64,000 bases of DNA from an uncultured Flavobacteriaceae bacterium (lineage in GTDB: Bacteria; Bacteroidota; Bacteroidia; Flavobacteriales; Flavobacteriaceae): the NCBI GenBank assembly GCA_938017825.1, contig CALIJE010000011.1, forward strand, positions 37,489 to 101,488, read 5' to 3'. Positions 17,602 through 26,638 of this stretch are shown here, piece after piece. Numbering within the stretch: position 1 is the stretch's first letter; each line of letters begins with the position of its first letter. Under the pieces are notes generated by a model. The model did no database searches. It had not been told where the DNA came from and saw only the letters and a list, made by a program, of their open reading frames with translations. A program made the translations under genes and the position numbers.

Positions 17602-18057
17602 CTATTGCATTCGCACAGTCTTGGGTACCAAACCTGAATAATCCCCGCCATTCCTAATAACATCCCTAACTATGGAAGAACTAATGAATGACTTGCCAGA
17701 AGAGGTGAGCAAGAATACGGTTTCTATCTCGGAAAGGCTTCTATTGGTATGTGCAATAGCTTTTTCAAATTCAAAATCGGCAGGATTACGCAGCCCTCTT
17801 AGAATAAAATCAGCATCGATTTCCTTACAGAAGTCGACCGTTAGTCCCTGATAAGTAGTAACTTTTATTTTTGGTTCATCTTTAAAAGCTTCTTCTATAA
17901 ACTGTTGCCGTTCCTTTAGTGTGAACATATACTTCTTTTCGGCATTGATACCTATGGCGATAACAAGCTCGTCGAACAGCGTAATGCCTCTTTGTATAAT
18001 GTCATAATGCCCCAATGTCAAGGGGTCGAAGGAACCTGGAAAAATGGCACGTTTCAT
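17602..18057 (-). CDS. coaD: Phosphopantetheine adenylyltransferase
   Basis: 151 residues, standard length. The nucleotidyltransferase motif FPGSFDPLTLGHYDII (T/HxGH) is at residues 6-21, RGLRNPADFEFE follows, and ISSSIVRDVIRNGGDYSGLVP closes the active site. It catalyses the penultimate step of coenzyme A synthesis: 4'-phosphopantetheine + ATP to dephospho-CoA. It lies 38 bases downstream of ddl on the same strand. Confidence 0.96.
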   Translation of the reverse strand: MKRAIFPGSFDPLTLGHYDIIQRGITLFDELVIAIGINAEKKYMFTLKERQQFIEEAFKDEPKIKVTTYQGLTVDFCKEIDADFILRGLRNPADFEFEKAIAHTNRSLSEIETVFLLTSSGKSFISSSIVRDVIRNGGDYSGLVPKTVRMQ

Positions 18058-18095
18058 AGTATCCCGATTAGTTTAGAGATTAAAAGTAAGTCTTT

Positions 18096-19073
18096 CTAGC
18101 GTAAAGCTTCAATTATTGCACTTTCAAAAAGTTCCGACAGACCAATACCTGCCTCGTTTGCCTGCTGTGGCAAGATGCTTTCGGTGGTAAGTCCCGGGGT
18201 TGTATTCATTTCGAGCATATAGGGCTCATTGTCCACAAAAATAAACTCACTGCGCGAAAAGCCGGTCATTTTTAAAACGTCATACGCTTTTCTGGCCATT
18301 TCAACGACTTGCTTTTCTTGTTCAATGGAAATTCGTGCTGGGGTGATTTCTTTCGATTTGCCCTGATACTTTGCCTCGTAATCAAAAAAGTCGTTTTCAC
18401 TTACTATTTCAGTAACCGGTAACACTTTGGTCTTACCATGGTACTTGATGACCCCTACCGAAACCTCGGTACCATTCAAATACGCTTCTATAATAATCTC
18501 ATCATCCTCCTTATAGGCATTTTCAATGGCCTTTCTTAGCTCGTCCTTTTTGTACACTTTCGATATGCCAAAACTACTTCCGGCTTTGTTGGCCTTTACG
18601 AAGCAGGGCAAGCCAACTTTCGAAATAATCGCCTCCTCATCAACCGGATCGCCGAAATTGAGGTAATAGGATGCCGCCGACTTTATTCCGTATGGCTTTA
18701 AAACACTCAACAAATCGCGTTTATTAAAAGTTAGGGCAGATTGGTAATAGCCACAGGATGTCTGCGGTATTTGTAACAACTGAAAATAAGACTGTAATAG
18801 TCCGTCCTCACCGGGAGTACCGTGAATAGCATTGAACACACAATCAAATGTTAACTTACCTTTTGCCGTTGTGATTGAAAAGTCATCTCGATTGATGCGA
18901 TGCTCCCTATTATCGGAATCGATATATACCCATTTATCTTTAGAAATGTGAACACGGTAGGCCGCGTACTTTTCCTTGTCCAAATGATCATAGACAACGT
19001 TACCGCTTTTAAGCGAAATTTGATACTCGCTAGAAAAACCGCCCATGATTATGGCAATATTTTTTTTCAACAT
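18096..19073 (-). CDS. ddl: D-alanine--D-alanine ligase
   Basis: 325 residues with an ATP-grasp fold: N-terminal IAIIMGGFSSEYQISLKSG, the HGTPGEDG substrate loop, FVKANKAGSSFGISKV in the ATP-binding domain, RSEFIFVDNEPYMLEMNTTPGLT with the Mg2+ ligands, and SILPQQA near the end. It makes the D-Ala-D-Ala dipeptide for peptidoglycan. Neighbours coaD (downstream) and the divergent PASTA gene (111 bases upstream) keep a recurrent flavobacterial arrangement. Confidence 0.96.
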   Translation of the reverse strand: MLKKNIAIIMGGFSSEYQISLKSGNVVYDHLDKEKYAAYRVHISKDKWVYIDSDNREHRINRDDFSITTAKGKLTFDCVFNAIHGTPGEDGLLQSYFQLLQIPQTSCGYYQSALTFNKRDLLSVLKPYGIKSAASYYLNFGDPVDEEAIISKVGLPCFVKANKAGSSFGISKVYKKDELRKAIENAYKEDDEIIIEAYLNGTEVSVGVIKYHGKTKVLPVTEIVSENDFFDYEAKYQGKSKEITPARISIEQEKQVVEMARKAYDVLKMTGFSRSEFIFVDNEPYMLEMNTTPGLTTESILPQQANEAGIGLSELFESAIIEALR

Positions 19074-19167
19074 ACGCTACTAATATTAAGAACGGCTAAA
19101 AGTCTAAAGAAAAGAAAACTACCATCGTTCTGCATTTCAAAGTAAAGAAAAAAGCAATCGGTTTCCT

Positions 19168-19175
19168 ATATTTGT
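19168..19175 (+). promoter_or_regulatory. Candidate promoter -7 element for PASTA-rluD operon
   Basis: TATATTTG matches TAnnTTTG. It ends 9 nt before the first possible ATG (19185) and 18 nt before the second (19194). No clear TTTG occurs at -33. Confidence 0.5.
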
Positions 19176-19184
19176 GCTAGTCAA

Positions 19185-19787
19185 ATGAATACCATGAAAG
19201 ATTTTTTCGGTTTTATAAAGAGCAAAACATTTTTGATCCAGTTGGGGCTTGCTCTTTTGGCGCTAATTGTGATTATTTTCCTCACCTTACAATGGTTAAA
19301 AAGCACGACCAATCATGGGGAATTTGTTGAAGTACCCGATTTTGCAAAGATGTCGGTCCCCGATATGCGCTCTGCAGTCAAAGAGGCGGGCCTTCGTTTT
19401 GAAGTGCTCGATTCGGCAAATTACAATCCTGATTATCCTCGTTTTTCCATTATCGAACAGAATCCTATTGCCGGGAAAAGAGTAAAGGAAAATAGAAAAA
19501 TCTATTTCACGGTCAACCCATCCGGTTACAAGAAAGTTAGTATTCCCGATATAATTCAAAATTCTTCTAGAAACGCCAAATCCAAACTAAGGGCCGTAGG
19601 TTTGGATGTACAGCGCATTACCTACATCGACCAAATTGGTAAGGATATGGTGTATTATGTAAAATATAAAGGCAAGAATATTTCTGCGGGCACTAAATTG
19701 CCGAAAACCTCAAAGGTAGAGCTGGTTTGTGGCAATGGTAGGAGAACGCAACAATCGGAAATCAAAGCTGATTCCGAAAACCAATGA
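19185..19787 (+). CDS. Membrane-anchored PASTA-domain protein
   Basis: 200 residues: a short cytoplasmic N-terminus, one transmembrane helix (about 15-38), then PASTA repeats beginning at VEVPDFAKMSVPDMRSAVKEAG, VSIPDIIQNSSRNAKSKLRAVG, and a partial third ending in KTSKVELVCG. PASTA domains bind muropeptides or beta-lactams in Ser/Thr kinases and PBPs, but there is no kinase or transpeptidase here. A second ATG at 19194 is an equally good start given the promoter at 19168-19175. The stop overlaps rluD (ATGA), so the two are translationally coupled. It is divergent from ddl, so a cell-wall role is plausible (inference). Confidence 0.88.
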   Translation: MNTMKDFFGFIKSKTFLIQLGLALLALIVIIFLTLQWLKSTTNHGEFVEVPDFAKMSVPDMRSAVKEAGLRFEVLDSANYNPDYPRFSIIEQNPIAGKRVKENRKIYFTVNPSGYKKVSIPDIIQNSSRNAKSKLRAVGLDVQRITYIDQIGKDMVYYVKYKGKNISAGTKLPKTSKVELVCGNGRRTQQSEIKADSENQ

Positions 19788-20809
19788 ACACTTCAGAAGG
19801 CCCCCAAGCAAGCGAGGACGAGCTTTATGAGCACCATAAATTTATTGCGGCCAAGGGGCAAGAGCCTCTGCGAGTTGATAAGTTTTTGATGAACTTCATC
19901 GAATATGCCACCCGTAACAAGATTCAACAATCTGCGAAAAACGGCCACGTTTGGGTAAATGGTGCTGTAGTAAAACAGAACTACAAGGTAAAGGCAGGTG
20001 ACGAAGTGAAAGTGCTGTTTGAACACCCTCCCCATGAATTTTTATTGATTCCCGAAGATATTCCTTTGAATATCGTTTATGAAGATGATGCCTTACTTGT
20101 GGTGAACAAGGCTGCAGGCATGGTGGTGCATCCCGGGCATGGAAATTATTCGGGTACCTTAATTAATGCCCTATTGCACCATATTAAAGATCTGCCGGTG
20201 AATAGCGATGAACGACCAGGTTTGGTGCATCGAATTGATAAAGATACTTCAGGCCTATTGGTCGTGGCCAAAACCGAAAAGGCCATGACACATTTATCGA
20301 AACAGTTTTTCAAAAAGACCAGCGAAAGAGAATATGTCGCATTGGTTTGGGGAAATATGGAACATGACGCGGGTACCATTGAAGGTAATTTAGCACGTCA
20401 TCCTAAGAACCGATTACAAATGATGGTTTTTCCTGAAGGTGATGAGGGCAAGGAGGCGATTACCCACTACAAAGTGATAGAGCGTCTTGGGTATGTAACC
20501 TTGGTTTCCTGCAAACTGGAGACCGGCCGTACCCATCAGATTAGAGCCCATATGAAGTACATTGGTCATACCCTTTTCAATGATGAGCGCTATGGCGGGG
20601 ATAGAATATTAAAGGGTACCACGTTTACGAAATACAAGCAGTTCGTAGAAAACGCTTTTAAAGTATTACCAAGACAGGCCTTACACGCTAAAACACTTGG
20701 CTTTGTGCACCCCGTCACAGGAGAAAAAATGCGTTTTGACTCTGAAATCCCAGAAGATATTGCAACCTGTATTGAAAAGTGGCGTCATTACGCAAAGCAT
20801 AGTCAGTAA
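19784..20809 (+). CDS. rluD: RluA/RluD-family pseudouridine synthase
   Basis: 341 residues. An S4 RNA-binding domain lies at about 30-95 (RVDKFLMNFIEYATRNKIQQ), followed by the catalytic domain with HRIDKDTSGLLVVAKT, whose aspartate is the nucleophile, and KLETGRTHQIRAHM. RluD converts uridines of 23S rRNA helix 69 to pseudouridine; the S4 domain and length favour RluD over RluA, but RluC-type specificity is not excluded. It is coupled to the PASTA gene by a 4-base overlap. The 99 bases after it hold no hairpin. Confidence 0.9.
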   Translation: MNTSEGPQASEDELYEHHKFIAAKGQEPLRVDKFLMNFIEYATRNKIQQSAKNGHVWVNGAVVKQNYKVKAGDEVKVLFEHPPHEFLLIPEDIPLNIVYEDDALLVVNKAAGMVVHPGHGNYSGTLINALLHHIKDLPVNSDERPGLVHRIDKDTSGLLVVAKTEKAMTHLSKQFFKKTSEREYVALVWGNMEHDAGTIEGNLARHPKNRLQMMVFPEGDEGKEAITHYKVIERLGYVTLVSCKLETGRTHQIRAHMKYIGHTLFNDERYGGDRILKGTTFTKYKQFVENAFKVLPRQALHAKTLGFVHPVTGEKMRFDSEIPEDIATCIEKWRHYAKHSQ

Positions 20810-20908
20810 GCTATAAACTTCTATAATAGTGGTATTGTAAACTACTTTAACAAGGGATAGGTTATCCCGAATATCATTGTTATTTTTATTGGTCTTAAAA
20901 GCTAGAAA

Positions 20909-21670
20909 ATGAAAATCGTAGTATCGCCGGCGAAGTCCCTTGATTTTGAACGAGAATATCCAAAACTTGCACACTCACAACCTCTGTTTGTTGAGGAATC
21001 TGCAAGACTAAATAAGGTATTGGCCAAAAAAAAACCCAGGGCAATTGCCAAACTCATGGGTATCAGTGACAGCTTGGCCCAACTGAATTGGGAACGCAAC
21101 CAAGAGTTTACCTTGCCCTTTACCTTGGATAATGCCCGGCCGGCCGTTTATGCGTTCAATGGCGATGTATACCAAGGACTCGACGCATATACCTTGCCGG
21201 TCAAAAAAATGGAAGCTATGCAAGATACATTGCGAATTCTTTCCGGCTTATATGGAATTCTAAAACCATTGGATTTGATACAGCCTTATCGTCTTGAAAT
21301 GGGAACCAAACTAAAAGTGGGCCGCGCTAAGAACCTGTATGATTTTTGGAAAAAGAAAGTTACCGCACAGTTGAATTCGGAGTTGCAAGAAGACGAGCTT
21401 TTTTTGAATTTGGCCAGTAAGGAATATTTTGGGGCAGTTGATACCAAGTCGTTAAAAGTGCCGGTAATCACCCCAGTCTTTAAAGATTGGAAAGAAGATA
21501 AGCTTAAAGTTATCAGCTTTTTTGCAAAAAAGGCAAGAGGTTCTATGGTGCGCTACATTATTGATTCAGATGCAAAAACCCTTGATGATGTTAAGGGGTT
21601 TGCTTTAGATGGCTATGAATTTAGCCCTAACCATACGGCCAAAGCCCACGAACCCGTATTTATTCGATAA
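20909..21670 (+). CDS. yaaA: Peroxide stress protein YaaA (UPF0246)
   Basis: 253 residues, full family length. It begins MKIVVSPAKSLDFE and continues with PAVYAFNGDVYQGLDA, LRILSGLYGILKPLDLIQPYRLEMGTKL and FFAKKARGSMVRYII, all YaaA/UPF0246 hallmarks. E. coli YaaA limits intracellular iron and DNA damage under H2O2 and binds DNA. There is no sign of an OxyR site in the 99 bases before it that I can recognise. Confidence 0.94.
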   Translation: MKIVVSPAKSLDFEREYPKLAHSQPLFVEESARLNKVLAKKKPRAIAKLMGISDSLAQLNWERNQEFTLPFTLDNARPAVYAFNGDVYQGLDAYTLPVKKMEAMQDTLRILSGLYGILKPLDLIQPYRLEMGTKLKVGRAKNLYDFWKKKVTAQLNSELQEDELFLNLASKEYFGAVDTKSLKVPVITPVFKDWKEDKLKVISFFAKKARGSMVRYIIDSDAKTLDDVKGFALDGYEFSPNHTAKAHEPVFIR

Positions 21671-21723
21671 TATTTTTCGTAAGCATACGTTTTTATAGTA
21701 TCGTTTCTCTTAAAACCGATGCT

Positions 21724-22089
21724 ATGAAAAAATACTGCTATGGCTTACTATTCGTTCTCATTTTTTCGTTTGGGTGCACCGATAGGGATGATAATATTTC
21801 TGCCGTAAATATTCGAGTAAAAAACAACAATGAATTTGCCTATGACAAGGTACAAGTAGGGGCAGAGGATAAATTTCACGAAAATGTCTCGGCTGGCAGT
21901 TTTACAGACTATTTAGAATATGAAACGGCCTACACTTACGCCTACATAAAGATAGATACTACGGGCAATAGTCATGTACTACAACCTATTGATTTTGTAG
22001 GAGAGACGCCTTTAGGCCCTGGATTCTATACCTATGAACTGCAAATAGATTTGGAAGGCAATGTGGGTCTCAACTTTAGGAGAGACTAA
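21724..22089 (+). CDS. Small lipoprotein of unknown function
   Basis: 121 residues with a lipobox (IFSFG-C18) after a short hydrophobic segment. The mature part is acidic with an immunoglobulin-like beta pattern (VNIRVKNNNEFAYDKVQV, FTDYLEYETAYTYAYIKI). I do not recognise a named family. It ends 3 bases from the convergent bTHX gene. Confidence 0.6.
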   Translation: MKKYCYGLLFVLIFSFGCTDRDDNISAVNIRVKNNNEFAYDKVQVGAEDKFHENVSAGSFTDYLEYETAYTYAYIKIDTTGNSHVLQPIDFVGETPLGPGFYTYELQIDLEGNVGLNFRRD

Positions 22090-22092
22090 GAC

Positions 22093-22224
22093 TTACTTTT
22101 TTGCCTTTGCTTTTTTCTTGGTTTTAGAGCTAGCCACTACCTTTTTGCTTTTACGCTTTCTCCTGGCTCCATAAGTGCCACTTGCAATTTTGCCGCGTTT
22201 TGTTTTTTTGTCCCCTTTACCCAT
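22093..22224 (-). CDS. 30S ribosomal protein bTHX
   Basis: 43 residues, very basic. The start MGKGDKKTKRGKIASGTYG is the Bacteroidota THX signature; the tail is Lys/Ala/Ser-rich. The homologous Thermus peptide sits in a cavity at the top of the 30S head. The frame stays open upstream to 22392, but the ATG at 22224 gives the family start. It faces the small lipoprotein gene tail to tail with 3 bases between. Confidence 0.85.
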   Translation of the reverse strand: MGKGDKKTKRGKIASGTYGARRKRKSKKVVASSKTKKKAKAKK

Positions 22225-22374
22225 AATTAAGCATTTTTGTATCAAACACGCATTGATGCGCGTTTTATCCTGAGAATCCAAAGTACAAAATCGGGGGACA
22301 AATGTCAACCGCCTATGAATTAGATACCGATCTAATTCGTATTTTTCCCTCCAACAAAAATCAATTTTGCCAAA

Positions 22375-23049
22375 TTGTTCGAACACACCCATCCATATGA
22401 GCCTTTTCTTTTCCCTGGTGTAACCAAGCTTATTGTAGGCACATTACCGCCACCACGCTTTACCCAAAAAAAGTTGAAAGAACGCGACGTAAACTTTTGT
22501 TACGGTAGTAGAGACGGACAACTATGGCCGATCCTTGATCGTATTTTCGACCTAGGTCTAAAATATGAGAATACCAAGATGGCCATTCAACAACGCAAAA
22601 CTTTTTTAAAAAGCAGGAAAATTGGTGTTTGTGATATCGTTGCAAGTGCCAAAAGAGTTAAGATAGATGCTTCGGATCTTGGCATGCAAGAAATAAAATT
22701 GCGCGATATCGTTGGCTATCTAAAGCTATACCCAAAAGTTGATACCCTCTTGTTTACCGGGGGAAATAGTAAAAATGGTCCAGAATTTTTTTTTAGAAAA
22801 CATTTAAAGGCCCATGGGTTGCAATTGACAGTGGTTAATGATAAGGTGCCACGAATGCATGAATTTAAGTTGCCGGTTAGCGGAAGGTCGAACCCTTCGA
22901 GAATCATCAAGACTATTTCGCTTACAGCACCTTCAGGTGCCGCCAATAGGGCGGTCGGAAGTATGGATCTGTATAAAAGGATGAAGGATAAAAACCCGGA
23001 ATTCAATACCTTTGATTTTAGGGTTATGCAGTATCAAGACTTTTTTTAA
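22375..23049 (+). CDS. Uracil-DNA glycosylase superfamily protein
   Basis: 224 residues of the UDG-like fold. LIVGTLPPPRF resembles the catalytic motif 1 loop (G-x-x-P), FCYGSRDGQLWPIL matches the base-pocket segment, GVCDIVASAKR is a typical third strand, and LLFTGGNSKNGPEFF and LPVSGRSNPSR (C-terminal loop) complete the core. Such proteins excise uracil or deaminated bases; this subgroup is not characterised to my knowledge. No ATG is available at the N-terminus; the TTG at 22375 is the probable start, since a stop lies 14 codons upstream. Divergent from bTHX. Confidence 0.72.
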   Translation: MFEHTHPYEPFLFPGVTKLIVGTLPPPRFTQKKLKERDVNFCYGSRDGQLWPILDRIFDLGLKYENTKMAIQQRKTFLKSRKIGVCDIVASAKRVKIDASDLGMQEIKLRDIVGYLKLYPKVDTLLFTGGNSKNGPEFFFRKHLKAHGLQLTVVNDKVPRMHEFKLPVSGRSNPSRIIKTISLTAPSGAANRAVGSMDLYKRMKDKNPEFNTFDFRVMQYQDFF

Positions 23050-23104
23050 AATCTAAAAGCAGTCAGGTGCTTTGTTGGTTTTTTGATTATGAGGTGCCGA
23101 TTTT

Positions 23105-23124
23105 GTGATTTGCTACGCAATCAC
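23105..23124. terminator. Hairpin after the UDG-family gene
   Basis: GTGATTTGC and GCAATCAC pair as an 8-bp stem with a bulged T and a TAC loop, followed by TTCTACAGTTTT. It lies 55 bases after the UDG stop and about 90 bases before ppc; possible terminator, weak T-tract. Confidence 0.35.
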
Positions 23125-23212
23125 TTCTACAGTTTTGTATTTATCACGATATTTACCCCTTGCCCTTATCAAATTTCCATATGAAAATGGGAGCATCAAA
23201 TAGGATATAAAA

Positions 23213-25759
23213 ATGCAACAATCAGAGCGCCTCAAAGAATTTAAAAAATCGGTCAATAACAAGTTCAATGTATACAACAGCTTGTTCTTGAACCTTCCGT
23301 ATCGCAATATTGAAAATGTTGGAATGCTAATTCCACTTTTACTGGATCAGAGCAAAAAAGGATTACGTTCCGGGCAAAATCCACAAGAGATTTTGGATGC
23401 TTTTTTTCAGAATTATGCTGAACTTCATACAGAGAAAGAGCGTATTGATTTTATGTTCAGGATCATTCAGTACGTAGAACGTCAAGTGGTTTTGTATGAT
23501 AGCGTTGAGGATGCAGCGTTTCCTAAACTTCACGAACATAGCAATGTACTCTCGATTCGTGATTATATTCAACTTGCCAAGAAAAACAAAAGCTGGGACA
23601 AGGTTGCCGATAAACTGTCCTCTTTTAGTGCACGAATTGTACTTACGGCACATCCGACGCAATTTTATACCCCGGCGGTTCTGGATATTATCGCGGAACT
23701 CAGATCTTTGATCTTAGAGGATAAAATCGATGAAATAGATGTTAGCCTACAACAGCTAGGTCTTACTTCCTTGATCAATGCCAAAAAACCCACCCCATTA
23801 GACGAGGCAAAGAACATCATCTATATTCTTAGAAATGTATACTATAATGCCGTAGGGGATTTGTACGCTTATATCAAAGAGAATATCAAGGACGAGAACT
23901 TTGAGAACCACAATATTATGAAACTCGGTTTTTGGCCTGGGGGAGATCGGGACGGGAATCCGTTTGTTACAGCCGCGATTACGAAAGATGTAGCCGACGA
24001 ATTACGAGTTACCCTTATGAAGTGCTACTATAATGACCTAAAGGTATTGTTGAAAAAACTAACCTTCAAGGCAGTGCAAGACCCCTTGAAGGAGTTACAG
24101 GCAAATCTGTATAAGGCCATGTTCGATACTAAGAAAAGTATTGGCTATGCCGAAATTCTTGCGCCCTTACAAACAATTAGAAGGCTTTTGATCGAAAAGT
24201 ACAATTCGCTATATCTCAAAGAATTAGATCATTTTATAGATAAGGTCAAGATTTTTAAAACCCACTTCGCTTCACTTGATATCCGTCAAGATCACAGCGT
24301 TCATTATCAAGTGGTGGAAACGATATTGAAGAAAAAGAAACTCATAAAGGAAAGTATCACTGAACTGAGTGCCGCAAAATTGAAAGATGCGTTGCTTAAC
24401 AAAAATTTCAAACTAGACCCTAAGGATTTTAAGGAAGATATTGTTAGCGATACCATCAAGAATATTCAACAGTTAAAGGACATTCAGTCGAAAAACGGAG
24501 AGGATGGTTGCAATCGCTATATCATCAGCAATTCAGAGGATATTTACGCTGTTCTATTTGTATTTGGTCTTTTTAGATGGTGCGGATGGAAGGCCGAGGA
24601 GATTACCTTTGACATAGTTCCGCTTTTTGAGACCATGAAAGGTATGGCCACATCGGAAAAGACGATGACGGCCTTGTTCAATTTAAAAGCATACCGTCAA
24701 CACCTTGATCGCAGAAAGAATAAGCATACGATTATGCTTGGGTTCTCAGATGGTACAAAAGATGGTGGCTATGTGAAGGCCAATTGGTCGATTTTCAAAA
24801 CAAAGGAAAGTTTGTCAAAAATCTGTAAGAAGAATGGTGTGCAAGCACTGTTTTTTGATGGTCGGGGGGGGCCACCGGCCCGTGGAGGAGGCAAGACCCA
24901 TAGGTTTTATGCCGCCCAAACCAAGGATATTGCAAATCATGAAATTCAATTGACCATTCAAGGGCAGACGATAACCAGTACCTATGGCACCAAGGAACAA
25001 TTTATGCACAACAGTGAACAATTGCTCACTGCTGGTCTTTCAAACAACCTTTTTGGAAAGGAAAATGTGATTTCTGCGTCTTCGCGAAAATTGATGGAAG
25101 AACTGTCGGAACTTAGTTTTGCGAAATATGATGCCCTAAAGCATCATAAGAAATTTATGCCCTATTTAGAGGACATGAGCACTTTGAAATACTACACGAA
25201 AGCAAATATTGGGAGCAGACCTGGAAAAAGAGGCAATAAAAAGAAACTTGAACTTACCGATTTAAGGGCAATTTCATTCGTAGGTTCTTGGAGCCAATTA
25301 AAGCAAAATGTACCGGGTTATTTCGGTATTGGAACCGCAATTGAGACCATGAAGGGAAAAGGAAAGTTGAAAGACCTTAAAAAATTGTTCAAAGAGGTTC
25401 CTTTGTTCAAGGCCCTGATGCTGAATAGTATGATGTCGCTCTCTAAGTGTTATTTTGAATTGACAAGCTATATGAAAGAGAATGCCGAATATGGTGAATT
25501 CTGGAATATCCTTTATGAGGAGTATCAGCTATCAAAGAAAATGCTATTGTTAATTTCAGGATCTAAAATTTTGATGGAGAATGAGGCAGTATCAAGAGAG
25601 TCTATAAAAATACGCGAGAATATCGTGCTTCCGCTCTTGGTAATTCAACAATATGCTCTACAACAAATTGGCAAGGGGTCTGACTATGTTGCCGAGTATG
25701 AGAAAATTGTGACCAGATCGCTTTATGGAAACATCAACGCAAGTCGTAATTCTGCGTAA
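23213..25759 (+). CDS. ppc: Phosphoenolpyruvate carboxylase
   Basis: 848 residues, somewhat shorter than the usual 870-960. Catalytic motifs are VLTAH147PTQ, GFWPGGDRDGNP, and the mobile loop FFDGRGGPPARGGG (canonical FHGRGGxxGRGGG), plus GFSDGTKDGGYVKANW in place of GYSDSxKDxG. It makes oxaloacetate from PEP and bicarbonate, refilling the TCA cycle. Odd: the C-terminus is SRNSA rather than the nearly invariant QNTG that closes the active site in characterised enzymes, and PP replaces the usual residues in the RGG loop. It probably belongs to a divergent Bacteroidota branch. The preceding 163 bases hold no clear promoter. Confidence 0.92.
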   Translation: MQQSERLKEFKKSVNNKFNVYNSLFLNLPYRNIENVGMLIPLLLDQSKKGLRSGQNPQEILDAFFQNYAELHTEKERIDFMFRIIQYVERQVVLYDSVEDAAFPKLHEHSNVLSIRDYIQLAKKNKSWDKVADKLSSFSARIVLTAHPTQFYTPAVLDIIAELRSLILEDKIDEIDVSLQQLGLTSLINAKKPTPLDEAKNIIYILRNVYYNAVGDLYAYIKENIKDENFENHNIMKLGFWPGGDRDGNPFVTAAITKDVADELRVTLMKCYYNDLKVLLKKLTFKAVQDPLKELQANLYKAMFDTKKSIGYAEILAPLQTIRRLLIEKYNSLYLKELDHFIDKVKIFKTHFASLDIRQDHSVHYQVVETILKKKKLIKESITELSAAKLKDALLNKNFKLDPKDFKEDIVSDTIKNIQQLKDIQSKNGEDGCNRYIISNSEDIYAVLFVFGLFRWCGWKAEEITFDIVPLFETMKGMATSEKTMTALFNLKAYRQHLDRRKNKHTIMLGFSDGTKDGGYVKANWSIFKTKESLSKICKKNGVQALFFDGRGGPPARGGGKTHRFYAAQTKDIANHEIQLTIQGQTITSTYGTKEQFMHNSEQLLTAGLSNNLFGKENVISASSRKLMEELSELSFAKYDALKHHKKFMPYLEDMSTLKYYTKANIGSRPGKRGNKKKLELTDLRAISFVGSWSQLKQNVPGYFGIGTAIETMKGKGKLKDLKKLFKEVPLFKALMLNSMMSLSKCYFELTSYMKENAEYGEFWNILYEEYQLSKKMLLLISGSKILMENEAVSRESIKIRENIVLPLLVIQQYALQQIGKGSDYVAEYEKIVTRSLYGNINASRNSA

Positions 25760-25829
25760 TTCTAATATGGTTTATCGAATAAACGACTGCTTATAGGGTC
25801 CCATTGCTGGAAGTTTCTATTTTAGCTGT

Positions 25830-26555
25830 ATGTATTATTATCTTATTGTTGCCCTGCAAGGCTATTGCGTATATCATTGTTATACCAATCGTAATGCGTA
25901 CTACTGGTTTTTGCTTATTATCTTTTTACCCATACTGGGATCACTAATTTATTTGTTCTATAACGTTATTAGTAAGAAGGATATTGATCGGGTACAAGAT
26001 GGTCTTGTCACTGTTATAAATCCCTCTAAAAAAATTACCGACCTTGAAAAAAAGTTCAAGTTTGCCGATACCTTTGAAAATCAATCGGCCTTGGCCGATG
26101 CCTATCTAGAGGCGGAAATGTACGATAAGGCAATCGACAATTATGAGGCTTGTCTTTCAGGCACTTTTCAAAACGATTTTTATGTTAGTTCGAAATTACA
26201 GGAGGCATACTACTTTTCGTCTCGTTTTGATGAATCGATTCAATGCGCTGAAACCATTAAGGACAAACCCAAGTTCGAAAAATCAAGGGCAGCTTTTTTA
26301 TATGCATTGGCTTTGGAAAAAAGTGGCGACACTAAATTGGCACAACGCTATCTAGAGCAATTCGATGCACCTTATAGTAGGTATCTAGAACGTTTGGAGT
26401 TGGCCAAATTCTATATTAGAAACTCAAAGAAAAACGAGGCCACGGCTTTACTTAAAGAAATTGTAAATGAGTCGGAGGGAATGTCAAAGGTCAGTTTTAG
26501 GGAGAATAGACTCTTACTTAAAAAGGCCCAGGAACTCTTGCAAACAGAATTGTAG
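25830..26555 (+). CDS. Membrane-anchored TPR-like protein
   Basis: 241 residues. Two hydrophobic segments at about 1-14 and 24-43 (WFLLIIFLPILGSLIYLFYNV) resemble the phospholipase-D-nuclease N-terminal membrane module. The cytoplasmic part (about 70-240) has TPR-type helix pairs: ALADAYLEAEMYDKAIDNYEACL, LQEAYYFSSRFDESIQCAE, FLYALALEKSGDTKLAQRYLEQF. Likely a scaffold protein; partners unknown. It lies 70 bases after ppc and ends at a strong bidirectional terminator. Confidence 0.75.
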   Translation: MYYYLIVALQGYCVYHCYTNRNAYYWFLLIIFLPILGSLIYLFYNVISKKDIDRVQDGLVTVINPSKKITDLEKKFKFADTFENQSALADAYLEAEMYDKAIDNYEACLSGTFQNDFYVSSKLQEAYYFSSRFDESIQCAETIKDKPKFEKSRAAFLYALALEKSGDTKLAQRYLEQFDAPYSRYLERLELAKFYIRNSKKNEATALLKEIVNESEGMSKVSFRENRLLLKKAQELLQTEL

Positions 26556-26576
26556 GATAGCAATACTAAAAAAAAC

Positions 26577-26605
26577 CCCGCCAGGAAAAGCCTAGCGGGA
26601 TTTTT
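26577..26605. terminator. Bidirectional intrinsic terminator
   Basis: CCCGCCAGG (26577-26585), loop AAAAG, CCTAGCGGG (26591-26599): 9-bp stem with one C-A mismatch. ATTTTT follows on the plus strand and an A-run (T-run on the minus strand) precedes it. It serves the TPR gene and the convergent repeat lipoprotein gene. Confidence 0.85.
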
Positions 26606-26638
26606 GATTGAAAACTACGAACACTTAATCAAAACAAA

